A stretch of 46,805 nt of DNA. Source: Glycomyces lechevalierae. GTDB taxonomy: Bacteria; Actinomycetota; Actinomycetes; Mycobacteriales; Micromonosporaceae. Each line of letters begins with the position of its first letter. Position 1 is the first letter of the stretch. The stretch is taken from the NCBI RefSeq assembly GCF_027622945.1, contig NZ_JAPZVQ010000027.1:1-46805 (forward strand). Reading direction: 5' to 3'. The notes under the pieces are model-generated. The model did not search any database. It worked only from the letters and a program-made list of their open reading frames with translations, and was not told where the DNA came from. The translations under genes were made by a program, and so were the position numbers. Below, one piece after another: positions 16,042-28,507 of this stretch.

Positions 16042-16062
16042 TCACGTTGTGTCGTAACGTGA
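16042..16062. repeat. Perfect 7+7 inverted repeat TCACGTT/AACGTGA
   Basis: TCACGTT (16042-16048) and AACGTGA (16056-16062) are separated by 7 nt, between repeats B1 and B2. It could be a hairpin or a protein site. Both flanking genes end here, so a regulatory role is doubtful. Confidence 0.35.
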
Positions 16063-16084
16063 TCGGCGGTGTCCGTGGCGGCCC

Positions 16085-16121
16085 GTACGGTTGCAATGGG
16101 GGTCCCCGGGTGTCCGTTCTG
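16085..16121 (-). repeat. Dispersed intergenic repeat, copy B2
   Basis: On the minus strand, AACGGACACCCGGGGACCCC, then CATTGCAACC. This aligns with copy C1 (30089-30116), which reads TCGGACCCCTGGGGACCCCC, then GATGCAAC. Copies B2 and B1 are about 94 bp apart and copies C1 and C2 about 89 bp apart, in the same order. Confidence 0.6.
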
Positions 16122-16131
16122 CCCGGGACCC
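16100..16131 (-). terminator. Bidirectional hairpin between nnr and cdo
   Basis: GGGTCCCCGGG (16100-16110) pairs with CCCGGGACCC (16122-16131) with one bulged base and an 11-nt loop. It overlaps repeat copy B2, so the repeat may supply the terminator of the convergent genes. Confidence 0.5.
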
Positions 16132-16183
16132 TCCGTTCGCATTCGCTCTCGGCGGTGCCGGCGAGCCGTCGATCGGCGGAGTG

Positions 16184-16675
16184 CTACCAGTCCTCGCCCG
16201 CGCGCATGATCTTCGACGGCGCGAGTCCGGTCTCGTCCAGCAGGTACGTCCGCATCGCCTCGAGGCCCGGCGAGTACACGTGGAGGCTCACCGCCGGGGC
16301 GTCGGAGAGGTTGCGCATGCCGTGCACCGTGCGGTCGTCGACCACCGAGACGTCGCCCGCGGCGAGGCGCTTGCGTTGCAGGCCGGGGAAGTCGCCCGGC
16401 TGGACCGTGAACTCGGCGAGCTCGCCCGACACGACCGCGACGGCCGCGGCGGCGGGGCGGTCGACGCCGCCGTGGTCGTGGAGGTCGGTGCCCTGGCCGG
16501 GGAGCCAGGCGAGCAGCCAGGCCTCGTGGCCCGGCCCGGCGAGGACGCGGCGGGCCCAGCGGCTGCCCTTGGTGAAGCGCGGGCTGAGTGTGAGGTTCCC
16601 GGCGTAGAACGCGGCGAGCGCTTCGAGGCGGTCGGCGGCGAGGGAGGCGGGCGGCAGCAGCAGGCTGGAGCTCAT
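16184..16675 (-). CDS. Cysteine dioxygenase family protein
   Basis: A 163-aa cupin enzyme, probably oxidising L-cysteine (or a related thiol) to the sulfinate with Fe(II) and O2. The metal-binding set is visible: GTDLHDHGG (His66, His68) and the third ligand in DRTVHGMRN (His118). WLPGQGTDLHDHGG and VSLHVYSPGL are the family's conserved cupin segments. It lacks the longer N terminus of animal enzymes, as is usual for bacterial ones. It starts at ATG 16675 with no clear ribosome-binding site. Cysteine is the default substrate, but other thiol dioxygenases share this pattern. Confidence 0.87.
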   Translation of the reverse strand: MSSSLLLPPASLAADRLEALAAFYAGNLTLSPRFTKGSRWARRVLAGPGHEAWLLAWLPGQGTDLHDHGGVDRPAAAAVAVVSGELAEFTVQPGDFPGLQRKRLAAGDVSVVDDRTVHGMRNLSDAPAVSLHVYSPGLEAMRTYLLDETGLAPSKIMRAGEDW

Positions 16676-17017
16676 CTGGGTGGATCGTCTTTCGATGTGT
16701 CGGAACGGTTGTCGGCGGAGGAGCGCCGAGCGGCACGGGGCGGCTCAGCGCTGGTGACAGCGGCGACAGCGACACATCGGGAAGGTCATGCGGGCAATGG
16801 TACACATTCCCAGGCAACTCACAGCCGCGACACACCATCGGTGGAACCCCCGTTACGCTGCGAATTTGTCACGGCCGGGGTCTTCCCGCCCGAAAAGCCG
16901 CGCGCTAGGCTCATGTCTGGCCTCCCGGCGGCGCGCGTGCGCCGTGCATCCGACGGGCGGCCCCGTGCGTGTCTTGAGTGCACCCCCGTCATCCCATCCC
17001 GAAGGAGCGCCCTCCTC
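16676..17017. other. Divergent region between cdo and the NlpC/P60 gene
   Basis: About 340 bp without a convincing gene. A long plus-strand frame running through it (from 16091) is antisense to cdo and not family sequence. For the plus-strand gene, -10-like boxes are seen at TACGCT (16853-16858) and TAGGCT (16905-16910), giving leaders of about 100-150 nt. I checked for a c-di-AMP riboswitch, frequent before actinobacterial wall hydrolases, and could not recognise its conserved core. Confidence 0.35.
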
Positions 17018-17986
17018 GTGAAGCAGTCGCCTGTTCGACGCAAGTGGTTGTCCGCAGCTCTCATCGGAGGCCTCCTGGTCTCCGGAGCCGGCACCGGCCC
17101 CGCCTGGGCCCAGCGCGGCACCGACGAGATCAACGACGAGATCGACGCGGCCGACGAGGACCTCGGCGCCGCGGTCGAGGCCTACAACCAGAAGGCCCAA
17201 GAGGTCGACGACAACCGCGAGATGATCGAGGACGCCCAGGCCGACCTGGACGTGGCCGAGGAGAACCTCGACGCCCTGCGCGACCAGCTCGCCGACTACA
17301 TCGGCGAGACCTATGTGGAGCAGGGGATCGGCGACACGGCGCTGCTGCTGGAATCGGGCACGCCGGACGCGTTCGTGGAGCGCCTCGACCGCCTGAACTC
17401 GGCGAACCTCTACAACTTCGACCTCATGGAGGAGCTCCGGACCGCCTCCGACGAGTACACGGCCCAGGTCGCGCTCCTCCAGGACCTCCAGACCGACCTG
17501 GAGGCCGAGGAGGCGGAGCTCGAGAAGACCGCCGACGAGCTCACCGCGCGCATGTCCGACCTCGAAGAGGAGTGGGCGACCGCCGCGGGCGAAGAGGTCC
17601 CCGGGTTCGACGAGTACGACCTGCCGTACATGACCGAGGACCAGCTGGCCGTCGTCGACTTCGCGCTGAGCCAGCGCGGCGAGCCCTACGTGTGGGGCGC
17701 GGCGGGTCCGGGCTCCTGGGACTGCTCGGGCCTCATGCTCGGCGCGTACTCGCAGATCGGGATCGACCTGCCGCACAACGCGGCCGCGCAGTGGAACACG
17801 GTCGCGCACATCAGCCGCGACGAGCTGCAGCCGGGCGACTTCGTCTTCTACAACGACCTGGCGCACGTGGGCATGTACATCGGCAACGGCCTGATCGTGC
17901 ACGCCCCCAACTCGACCACGGTCGTGAAGGTCGTGGAGCTCGACCACGGCAACGTCTACTACGGCGCGGGCACGCTCCTGCACTAG
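17018..17986 (+). CDS. Secreted NlpC/P60 peptidoglycan endopeptidase with coiled coil
   Basis: A 322-aa exported cell-wall hydrolase (RipA/RipC-like) that cuts stem peptides in peptidoglycan. Residues 1-31 are a signal peptide (basic VKQSPVRRK, hydrophobic core, AWAQ). Residues about 35-195 are a long acidic coiled coil (DEINDEIDAADEDLGAAVEAYN onward), as in RipC-type proteins, where it may hold the enzyme inactive or bind FtsEX. The C-terminal NlpC/P60 domain (about 205-322) has the catalytic triad Cys236 (WDCSGLM), His283 (LAHVGMYIG) and His295 (IVHAPN). It starts at GTG 17018 after GAAGGAG (17001-17007). A strong terminator follows the stop. Confidence 0.92.
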   Translation: MKQSPVRRKWLSAALIGGLLVSGAGTGPAWAQRGTDEINDEIDAADEDLGAAVEAYNQKAQEVDDNREMIEDAQADLDVAEENLDALRDQLADYIGETYVEQGIGDTALLLESGTPDAFVERLDRLNSANLYNFDLMEELRTASDEYTAQVALLQDLQTDLEAEEAELEKTADELTARMSDLEEEWATAAGEEVPGFDEYDLPYMTEDQLAVVDFALSQRGEPYVWGAAGPGSWDCSGLMLGAYSQIGIDLPHNAAAQWNTVAHISRDELQPGDFVFYNDLAHVGMYIGNGLIVHAPNSTTVVKVVELDHGNVYYGAGTLLH

Positions 17987-17999
17987 GACTTGGAGGAGG

Positions 18000-18030
18000 A
18001 GGCCCCGCGAGCGCGCTCGCGGGGCCTTTC
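18000..18030. terminator. Bidirectional terminator hairpin
   Basis: AGGCCCCGCGAGCG (18000-18013) is fully complementary to CGCTCGCGGGGCCT (18014-18027), followed by TTCCC on the plus strand. It serves the NlpC/P60 gene and, from the other side, the phosphatase gene ending at 18056. Confidence 0.85.
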
Positions 18031-18055
18031 CCTTTGTCCTGCTTGGCTGTCGTGC

Positions 18056-20083
18056 CTAGCTCGGGTCGCAGCGGACCACGAGGATGGCGATGTCGTCGCG
18101 GGGCGACTCGGGGGAGAACGCCTCGACGGATTCGAGGAGGGCCGTGGCGATCTGCCTGGCGCCCTTGCCCGCCGCGTCCCGTACGGCGCGTTCGATGCGC
18201 TCGTGGCCGTACATGGCGGCGCCGTCGCGGCGCTCGGTGACGCCGTCGGTGAAGAACACGAGGGCGTCCCCGGCGTCGAGGCGCACCTCTTCGGGGTTGA
18301 CCTTGACGTCCGGGAAGAGGCCGACGGCGGTGCCTTCGCGGCCGACCCAGGCGGTCTCGCCGTCGGCGCGGAGCAGCAGCGGCTTCTCGTGGCCGGAGAG
18401 GCAGAGGGTGGCGTTGAGCGAGCCGTCGGCGCCGCGGTCGAGGAGCGCGGAGGCGATGGTGGCGTAGCGCATGTCGCCGGGCTGTTCGAGGAGCGTGGCG
18501 TTGAGGAGTTCGAGGGCGCGAGGGAGCGGGCGGCCGTCGCGGGCCATGACCCGCAGGACGTCCCGGACGACGCCGGTGACGGCCGCGGCCTGGGCGCCCT
18601 TGCCGCACACGTCGCCGATGGCGACCCACAGGCGGTGGTCGGCGAGTTCGGTCGCGTCGTAGAAGTCGCCGCCGACCTCGGTGCCGGACGCCGGGCCGGG
18701 GCCGGACCCGGGGAGGCGGCGGGCGGTGGCGGGCAGGTACTCGGCGGCGAAGGACACGCCGGCGACGTCCGGGAGCGAGCCGGGCATGAGCGCGGCCTGC
18801 AGCTCGTTGGCGACGGCCTGGCGCTCGGCGTGGATGCGGGCGTTGTCGAGGGCGAGCGCGCTGCGTTTGGCGAGGTCGGCGACGACGGCGCGCTCCTCTG
18901 AGGAGTGCTGGCGTTCGACGTGCTTGCCGACGGTGAGGACGCCGATGGTGGCGCCGCGCGCGGAGAGCGGGACGGCGATGCCGTCGAGGCCGCGGGGGAC
19001 GGGCAGTTCCATGCCGGTCCAGCCGTCGGTGGCGAGCGCGGCGGCGAGGGCCGGGGCGGCTGCGTCGAGTTTGCCGCGGAGGTGCTCGAGTTCGGCTTCC
19101 TCTGCGTGCGTGAGGGACGCGAGGCGGAGGTCGCCGCCGTCGCCGGTGAGGTGGACGGCGGCCCAGCGGCCGAGCTGGGGGACGATGAGCTGCGGGATGA
19201 GCGCGACGGTGAGGTGCTCTTCGAGGGAGTGGGCGAGGAGCTCGCCGGCTTCGGCGAGGTAGGTGAGCCAGCCGGAGCGGCGCTGCTCGTCGGTGCGCAT
19301 CCGGTCGATCTGGATGGCGAGCGCGATGCGCTCGGCGACGAGTTCGGCGAGGGGCCGCCAGTTCGGCTCGGCTTGGCCGGCGAGCATGAGCTTGCCGCAG
19401 GCGGGGGCGGTGAGCGGGAGCGGGACGGCGACTGCGACGGTGCCGACGTCCCCGAACTTGGCGAGGATCTGCGCGCCGGCGCCGTCCCCGGCGTCGTATT
19501 CGATGGCGCCGCCGGCGGCGGCGGTGGCGTCGTGGCAGCGGGCGAGGAGCTCGGTGACGATCTGGTCGACCGGCAGCCGCGACTGGATCGCGGGGGCGAC
19601 GGTGAGGAGCGCGGCGAGCTGGCCGAGGTCGGGCAGGTGGGCCTCGACGGCGGCGTCCGGGTCGGGGCGGGTGGCCGGGCGGGCGTCGGGGTCGCGGTCG
19701 ATGCGGAACCAGATCGACTTGCCGGTCTGGTCGTGCGTGGTGCCCCAGGAGGACGCGAAGCGGTCGACGAGGAGGAGGCCGCGGCCGCCTTCGGCGGTGA
19801 CCTCCGGCATGGCGGTGTCCATCGGGTCGATGCCGCCGGAGCGGTAGTCGGTGACGGTGACGCGCACGCCGATCGGGTCGGCGGCGACCGTGAGGTTGAT
19901 GTCGGTGCCGGCGTGGACGACGCCGTTGGTCGCGAGTTCCGTGGTGAGCAGCAGGGTCTCGTCGAGCAGCTCGGTGAGCCCGGCCTCGGTGAGCACCGCG
20001 CGGACGGCGGCGCGCGCGGCGGCGGGGGAGCGGTCGTCGGCCGGGAGCCGGAGGCGCCGGGCGAACCTCTCGGGGTACGTCAC
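18056..20083 (-). CDS. HATPase-GAF-GAF-PP2C (SpoIIE-type) regulatory phosphatase
   Basis: A 675-aa cytoplasmic regulator, probably acting on anti-sigma-factor antagonists of the STAS type. Residues about 10-130 are an RsbW/SpoIIAB-like HATPase (TTELATNGVVHAGT is the N-box, VTDYRSG and GGRGLLLVDRFASSWG the G-boxes). Two GAF-like sensor domains follow (about 150-265 and 275-425). The C-terminal PP2C/SpoIIE phosphatase (about 440-675) has EVGGDFYDA, GDVCGKGAQAA, LVFFTDGVTERRD and RDDIAILVV, so the metal-binding Asp residues are intact. Kinase-like and phosphatase modules in one chain could make it a two-way switch. GTG 20083 sits 7 nt after TAGACT. The STAS protein at 26.7 kb is a candidate substrate, by inference only. 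Confidence 0.9.
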   Translation of the reverse strand: MTYPERFARRLRLPADDRSPAAARAAVRAVLTEAGLTELLDETLLLTTELATNGVVHAGTDINLTVAADPIGVRVTVTDYRSGGIDPMDTAMPEVTAEGGRGLLLVDRFASSWGTTHDQTGKSIWFRIDRDPDARPATRPDPDAAVEAHLPDLGQLAALLTVAPAIQSRLPVDQIVTELLARCHDATAAAGGAIEYDAGDGAGAQILAKFGDVGTVAVAVPLPLTAPACGKLMLAGQAEPNWRPLAELVAERIALAIQIDRMRTDEQRRSGWLTYLAEAGELLAHSLEEHLTVALIPQLIVPQLGRWAAVHLTGDGGDLRLASLTHAEEAELEHLRGKLDAAAPALAAALATDGWTGMELPVPRGLDGIAVPLSARGATIGVLTVGKHVERQHSSEERAVVADLAKRSALALDNARIHAERQAVANELQAALMPGSLPDVAGVSFAAEYLPATARRLPGSGPGPASGTEVGGDFYDATELADHRLWVAIGDVCGKGAQAAAVTGVVRDVLRVMARDGRPLPRALELLNATLLEQPGDMRYATIASALLDRGADGSLNATLCLSGHEKPLLLRADGETAWVGREGTAVGLFPDVKVNPEEVRLDAGDALVFFTDGVTERRDGAAMYGHERIERAVRDAAGKGARQIATALLESVEAFSPESPRDDIAILVVRCDPS

Positions 20084-20090
20084 GGGCCCC

Positions 20091-20096
20091 AGTCTA
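20091..20096 (-). promoter_or_regulatory. -10 box for leaderless phosphatase gene
   Basis: On the minus strand TAGACT ends 7 nt before GTG 20083. The gap is GGGGCCC, not a usable ribosome-binding site. Confidence 0.5.
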
Positions 20097-20189
20097 TGCC
20101 GCTGCGCCGCGTCCCCGGGGGACCGTGCCGCCGCGCCGCCGCCCTCCTCAGGAGTGCAACCGGTCGCCTTGCGGCGCAGAGGAACGCGA

Positions 20190-20221
20190 AGCGGCGGCCG
20201 CCCGGGTGGGCGGCCGCCGCT
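20190..20221 (-). terminator. Terminator hairpin after the LPXTG gene
   Basis: AGCGGCGGCCGCCC (20190-20203) pairs perfectly with GGGCGGCCGCCGCT (20208-20221), a 14-bp stem with a 4-nt loop. It ends the minus-strand surface-protein gene. Confidence 0.8.
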
Positions 20222-20271
20222 CAGGCGGAGTCGATCCGTGCGCTCTCGTACGTCACCGGATCCCTATGTCG

Positions 20272-21294
20272 CTACTCCCAGGTGCCCGCGGTCTTGCGGC
20301 GGCGGAGCATGAAGAACACGACGGCCCCGGCGAGCAGCGCGGCGGCGGCCGAGCTGATCAGGATGATCGAGGAGTTGCCGGTGGTGGGCAGCTGGCCGCC
20401 GCCGGTGCCCGGCTGGTCGGCGGTGGGGACGTCGGGGAGGGCCTGGCCGGCCTCGAAGTAGAACGTCCCGAAGCCGTACCACCAGTCGCCCTCGGTGGGC
20501 TCGATCTCGGTGAGGCCGAGCTGGTTGTCGGACTCGAGGTCGTAGACGCCTTCGGCGAGGATCTCGTCGAGGGTGGCGTCGTCGACGTCGACCGCGTAGT
20601 ACGGGGCGGCGTCGTTGTCGTCGACCTCGTCGATGATGTCGAAGTACAGCGGGCCGTCAAGGCCGTAGGTCGTGTCGGACTCGCCCTCGAAGCCGGTGAC
20701 CACGCAGGTCACGCCCCACTCCCAGACGTTGCAGTTGTCGTAGGGGGCGTAGGCCCAGGCGTGGTAGGTGAGCTCCCACTCCTCGCCGTTCTCGATGCTC
20801 TCGAGCGAGGTCGAGTCGTTGAAGACGAGGACCGTGGCGGCGACGTCTTCGGGGTTCTCGGGGGCTTCCTCGATGTAGAACTCGGGGTGGGCCTCGACGG
20901 TCTCGCCGTTGTCCGCGTTCTGCAGGACCTCGTCGACGTAGATGTACGAGTAGAAGGAACCGAAGTCCTCTTCGTCCTCTTCACCGAGCTCGGGGAGCTC
21001 CTCGTCGGGGACCTCGGTCTCGGGGACCTCTTCGAGGTTCGGGTCCTTGTCCTCGACGACCTCGGAGTTCTCGCCCGGGTTCTCCTCGGCGGGGGCCTCT
21101 TCGGTGGCGCCCGGGGTGGGGGTCTCGGTCGTCTCGGCCGCCGGGGTCTCGGTGGTCTCGGCCGCGGGGGTGGTGGCCTCCTCCGTCGTCTCGCCGTCGT
21201 TCTGGGCGAAGGCGGGGGCGCCGACCGCGAGCGTGAGGGCCGCCGCGGCCCCGGCCGCGGCGATGCGCAGACCGGTCTTGTTGAGGGTGGACAT
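20272..21294 (-). CDS. Acidic LPXTG-anchored surface protein
   Basis: A 340-aa wall-anchored protein of unknown function. Residues 1-29 are a signal peptide (MSTLNKTGLRIAAAGAAAAL, ending in APAFAQ). Residues 30-95 are a low-complexity Glu/Thr/Pro/Ala stalk, with the repeated phrase AETTETP. The central domain (about 100-285) is strongly acidic and rich in Tyr/Trp. It contains two Cys (NCNVWEWGVTCVV) that could form a disulfide, and no recognised motif. The sortase signal LPTTG is at residues 302-306, followed by a hydrophobic span and RRRKTAGTWE. It starts at ATG 21294 with AGGAGA 5 nt upstream. The longer frame (to 21360) lacks a signal-peptide start. No sortase gene is in the window. Confidence 0.85.
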   Translation of the reverse strand: MSTLNKTGLRIAAAGAAAALTLAVGAPAFAQNDGETTEEATTPAAETTETPAAETTETPTPGATEEAPAEENPGENSEVVEDKDPNLEEVPETEVPDEELPELGEEDEEDFGSFYSYIYVDEVLQNADNGETVEAHPEFYIEEAPENPEDVAATVLVFNDSTSLESIENGEEWELTYHAWAYAPYDNCNVWEWGVTCVVTGFEGESDTTYGLDGPLYFDIIDEVDDNDAAPYYAVDVDDATLDEILAEGVYDLESDNQLGLTEIEPTEGDWWYGFGTFYFEAGQALPDVPTADQPGTGGGQLPTTGNSSIILISSAAAALLAGAVVFFMLRRRKTAGTWE

Positions 21295-21547
21295 GCGTCT
21301 CCTATGAAGATCTTCGAATGGGGGGGTGCGGCGCCCTCGCGGCCTCCACTGATCGATCAACTCGCCGCGGGAGCGCTGCGATAGATCACACGCACCACAG
21401 GAGACGACGGTTGCGAGCTTCTGTCAGTTTTCTTTCGATAACGTGCCGTGACCGAGCACAATGCCTTGAGTAACCTGCCTTCACGTTTGACCGGTTCGTG
21501 TGACAACCTGGTACCCAAGCCTGTCTCCGCTGCTGAGGAACCATGCC
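21295..21547. other. Divergent promoter region: surface protein / hybrid kinase
   Basis: About 250 bp. It contains the palindromes GAAGATCTTC (21306-21315, in the 5' leader of the surface-protein gene) and TGATCGATCA (21350-21359). TTGACC (21487-21492) is a possible -35 for the kinase gene, without a good -10. AT content is locally higher at 21410-21450. Confidence 0.35.
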
Positions 21548-25998
<4,451 letters not shown>

Positions 25999-26002
<4 letters not shown>

Positions 26003-26553
26003 GCACCGCCCGCGTCCTGCTCGTTGACGACCGTTCCGAGAACCTCCTCGCCCTCGAAGCCATTCTCCAAGGGCTGCCGGTGAACACGATCGCGGTCACG
26101 TCCGGCGAGGAGGCCCTGAAGCGGCTCCTCTCGGAGGACTACGCGGCGATCCTGCTCGACGCGCAGATGCCCGGCATGGACGGGTTCGAGACCGCGCGGC
26201 ACATCAAGCAGCGCGAGAAGACGCGCCACACCCCGATCATCTTCCTCACCGCGGCCGACCGCGACGCGCATCTGGCGATGCGCGGGTACTCCGTGGGCGC
26301 GGTCGACTACATCACGAAGCCGTTCGACCCGTGGATGCTGCGCACCAAGGTGAAGGTCTTCATCGACCTGTGGGCGCAGGGCCAGGCCCTGCGCCAGACG
26401 TCGGAGCGCACCCGGGACCTGCGCGAACGCGAAGGACTCCTGACCCACCGGCTCGACCAGGTCCGCGACGCGCTCGTCGCCTGGCAGGAAGGCCGCGACG
26501 CCGACCCGGAGATCGACCGCATCCTGGGCCTGCTCGAGCCGGGGCAGGCGTAG
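25999..26553 (+). CDS. Single-receiver response regulator with coiled-coil tail
   Basis: A 184-aa cytoplasmic protein. The receiver domain (residues 3-125) has the acidic pair in VLLVDDRSENLLALEA, phospho-acceptor Asp54 (AILLDAQMPGMDGFE), the switch Thr in IIFLTAADRD and Lys in ITKPFDP. After the receiver there is only a helical, charged tail (about 128-184), with no DNA-binding or enzymatic output domain. It is therefore likely a phosphorelay intermediate or protein-interaction output. It overlaps the hybrid kinase by 4 bp (ATGA), implying translational coupling and a common pathway. Confidence 0.92.
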
Positions 26554-26586
26554 CGGCACGCTGAAGAGGTTCGACCGCCGATTGGG

Positions 26587-26622
26587 CCCCCAGTTCAAAC
26601 CCTGACGCACAGGTGTGACAGC
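26587..26622 (+). repeat. Possible degenerate dispersed repeat, copy D
   Basis: AAACCCTGAC (26597-26606) matches copy A, and GGTGTGACAGCG matches the end of copy C2 (GGGGTCCGACAGCG) with two differences. It is short, so chance similarity is possible. Confidence 0.3.
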
Positions 26623-26710
26623 GCCGAGCCGCTGCGTGTTCGAAAGGCAAGCGCGACAAGGTTTCGCGTTCTATCCGCCGCGGGGGCTCCTGCTTTCGGG
26701 GGAAACCGGT

Positions 26711-26716
26711 TAGGGT
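26711..26716 (+). promoter_or_regulatory. -10 box for leaderless STAS gene
   Basis: TAGGGT ends 7 nt before GTG 26724. The hexamer and spacing are the same as at glmS. Confidence 0.5.
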
Positions 26717-26723
26717 TGGTCGC

Positions 26724-27158
26724 GTGGTGCACCAAAAGCTCGACATCTCGGTATACCGCGAGGCGAACGAGACGATCGTGGTGCTGACCGGCGAAATCGA
26801 CCTGCACACCGCGCCTCGGCTCTCCGCGGCCGTTGACGCCGCCCTCGTGGAGGACCCCGTACGCGTCGTCCTCGACATGCGGGGCGTGACCTTCTGCGAC
26901 TCGCGCGGACTGGGCACGCTCGTCATCCTCGCGCGCGCGGCCGCCCGTTCCCGGGCCGTGCTCGTCCTCGCGAACCTCGGCGACTTCCTGAAGCGGCTCC
27001 TCGCCGTCTCGGGCATCGGCGAGCACTTCGTCATCCGCGAACCCGACCCCGAACCCGCCGACGGCCCCACGCTGGGCCTCAGTGACGTCGAGGAGACCGG
27101 CACGGACAGCGGCCAGACCCTCGGGAGGCCCGACCCCGCCCAGGAGCCCCCGCGATGA
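26724..27158 (+). CDS. STAS-domain anti-sigma-factor antagonist
   Basis: A 144-aa cytoplasmic protein. Residues 5-105 form a SpoIIAA/RsbV-like STAS fold: VVLTGEIDLHTAPRLSAAVD, VRVVLDMRGVTFCDSRGLGTL and LVLANLGDFLKRLLAVSGI. The Ser in CDSRGLG (about residue 57) is the expected phosphorylation site, controlled by an anti-sigma kinase and reversed by a PP2C phosphatase. A 40-residue acidic, Pro-rich tail follows. A second GTG at 26727 is an alternative start. The stop overlaps the prsW ATG by 4 bp (ATGA), tying this switch protein to an intramembrane protease. Confidence 0.9.
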   Translation: MVHQKLDISVYREANETIVVLTGEIDLHTAPRLSAAVDAALVEDPVRVVLDMRGVTFCDSRGLGTLVILARAAARSRAVLVLANLGDFLKRLLAVSGIGEHFVIREPDPEPADGPTLGLSDVEETGTDSGQTLGRPDPAQEPPR

Positions 27159-28507
27159 GCCTCTCGACCACGACGCTGGCGATCCTCGGCGCCGCAGCGA
27201 TCCTCGCGCTGGGCGGCATCGTCCTCGCCTGGATCGGCCTGGCCCGCAAGGCCAGAGGCATCCTCATCGCCGGCGTCGCCCTGCTCTTCGTCGCCGGCGC
27301 CACGGTCCTCGCCTGGGCCATCGTCGAAGGCACGGGCGCGCAGGCGTTCGCCGTCGGCCTCGCCGCCGCGATCCTGCCCGCTCCGGTGCTCGTCGGGACG
27401 TTCCTGTGGCTCGGCCGCTACCGGCGCCGCCCGTGGCTCGTGCTCGCGTTCTGCTTCGGCTGGGGCGCGTGCGTCGCCACCGCGATCGCCCTCATCGTCA
27501 ACACGACCGCGTCGGTCCTCCTCGAGAAGAACGATCTCGACCCGAACCTCGCGGCCGTCGTCTCCGCCCCCGTGATCGAGGAGATCGCGAAGCTCCTCGG
27601 CCCGCTCCTCGTGTACTGGACGGCCCGCCGCCACCTCACCGGCACCCTCGACGCCCTCGTCTACTGCGGACTCGCCGGGGCCGGTTTCGCCGTCGCCGAG
27701 AACGTCCTCTACGCCTCCGGCGCGTACCTGAACGGCTCCGAGTCGCTCGACGCCGCCGCCGGGCTCGCCCAGGTGACGATCCTCGTCGCGGTGCGCGGAC
27801 TCGCCACGATGTTCGCCCACCCGCTCATGACCGGCCTCTCCGCGATCGGCCTCGGCAAGGCCGCCCGCAAGCCCGGCCGCAAGGGCCTCCAGACGGTCTG
27901 GATCATCGGGATGCTGCTGTGCGGCATGAGCCTCCACGCCCTGTGGAACGGCTCCTCCGTGCTCGGCGTCAAGCTCGACATGCCCGCGCTGTGGTTCGCG
28001 CTCTACCCGGCGTTCCTCGCGCCCCTGTTCTTCACGATGGTCGGCGCCGCCCTGTGGCTGCGCGCCGCCGACGCCCGCCGCAGCCAGACCGCGCTCGCCC
28101 CCATGGTGGCCGCCGGTCAGGTGTCGCCGCCCGAGCTGGCGTCCCTCGCGACGTTCTCGCGCCGTGCCGCCGCCCGCGCCTGGGCCTTCCGATTCCGCGG
28201 GAAGCCCGGCGAGGACGCGATGAAGGACTTCCAAAGGGCCGCCTCCGATCTCGCCGAGCAGTACGACCTGGCGTCCATCGGGCGGCCGTGGGACGACCGG
28301 CGCATCGAGTACGCCGTGCACCGCATGAACGCCGCCCGCGCCGTCTACACCGGCGCCGACCCGGCCATGCCCGCCGCCCTCTGGGACGGCCGCCAGTACC
28401 ACGTGACGTTCCCCGACGGCCGCGTGCGCGCCCTCGAGGCGCCCTCGCAGCCGCTGATGCCGCTTCCGGTACCGCCCCCGCCTGCGTACCCTGTCTCGTA
28501 TGCATGA
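27155..28507 (+). CDS. PrsW-family intramembrane metalloprotease
   Basis: A 450-aa membrane protein. In Bacillus PrsW makes the first cut in an anti-sigma factor. About eight to nine hydrophobic segments cover residues 5-305. The family's active-site motifs are present: APVIEEIAKLLGP (EExxK, near residue 142), GAGFAVAENVLYASG (FxxxEN), TMFAHPLMTGLSAIG and the last GMSLHALWN. A cytoplasmic C-terminal domain of about 140 residues follows, ending Pro-rich. Translational coupling with the STAS gene suggests joint control of a sigma factor; that is inference. The 3' end overlaps the next frame by 8 bp. Confidence 0.9.
   Translation: MSLSTTTLAILGAAAILALGGIVLAWIGLARKARGILIAGVALLFVAGATVLAWAIVEGTGAQAFAVGLAAAILPAPVLVGTFLWLGRYRRRPWLVLAFCFGWGACVATAIALIVNTTASVLLEKNDLDPNLAAVVSAPVIEEIAKLLGPLLVYWTARRHLTGTLDALVYCGLAGAGFAVAENVLYASGAYLNGSESLDAAAGLAQVTILVAVRGLATMFAHPLMTGLSAIGLGKAARKPGRKGLQTVWIIGMLLCGMSLHALWNGSSVLGVKLDMPALWFALYPAFLAPLFFTMVGAALWLRAADARRSQTALAPMVAAGQVSPPELASLATFSRRAAARAWAFRFRGKPGEDAMKDFQRAASDLAEQYDLASIGRPWDDRRIEYAVHRMNAARAVYTGADPAMPAALWDGRQYHVTFPDGRVRALEAPSQPLMPLPVPPPPAYPVSYA

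Noticed and set aside
16850..17017. c-di-AMP (ydaO-type) riboswitch before the NlpC/P60 gene
   Set aside because: Considered because such riboswitches often precede actinobacterial wall hydrolases, but I could not identify the conserved core. A covariance-model search would settle it.
16091..17986. 631-codon version of the NlpC/P60 protein
   Set aside because: The signal peptide begins at GTG 17018 after GAAGGAG. The upstream part is antisense to the cysteine dioxygenase gene.
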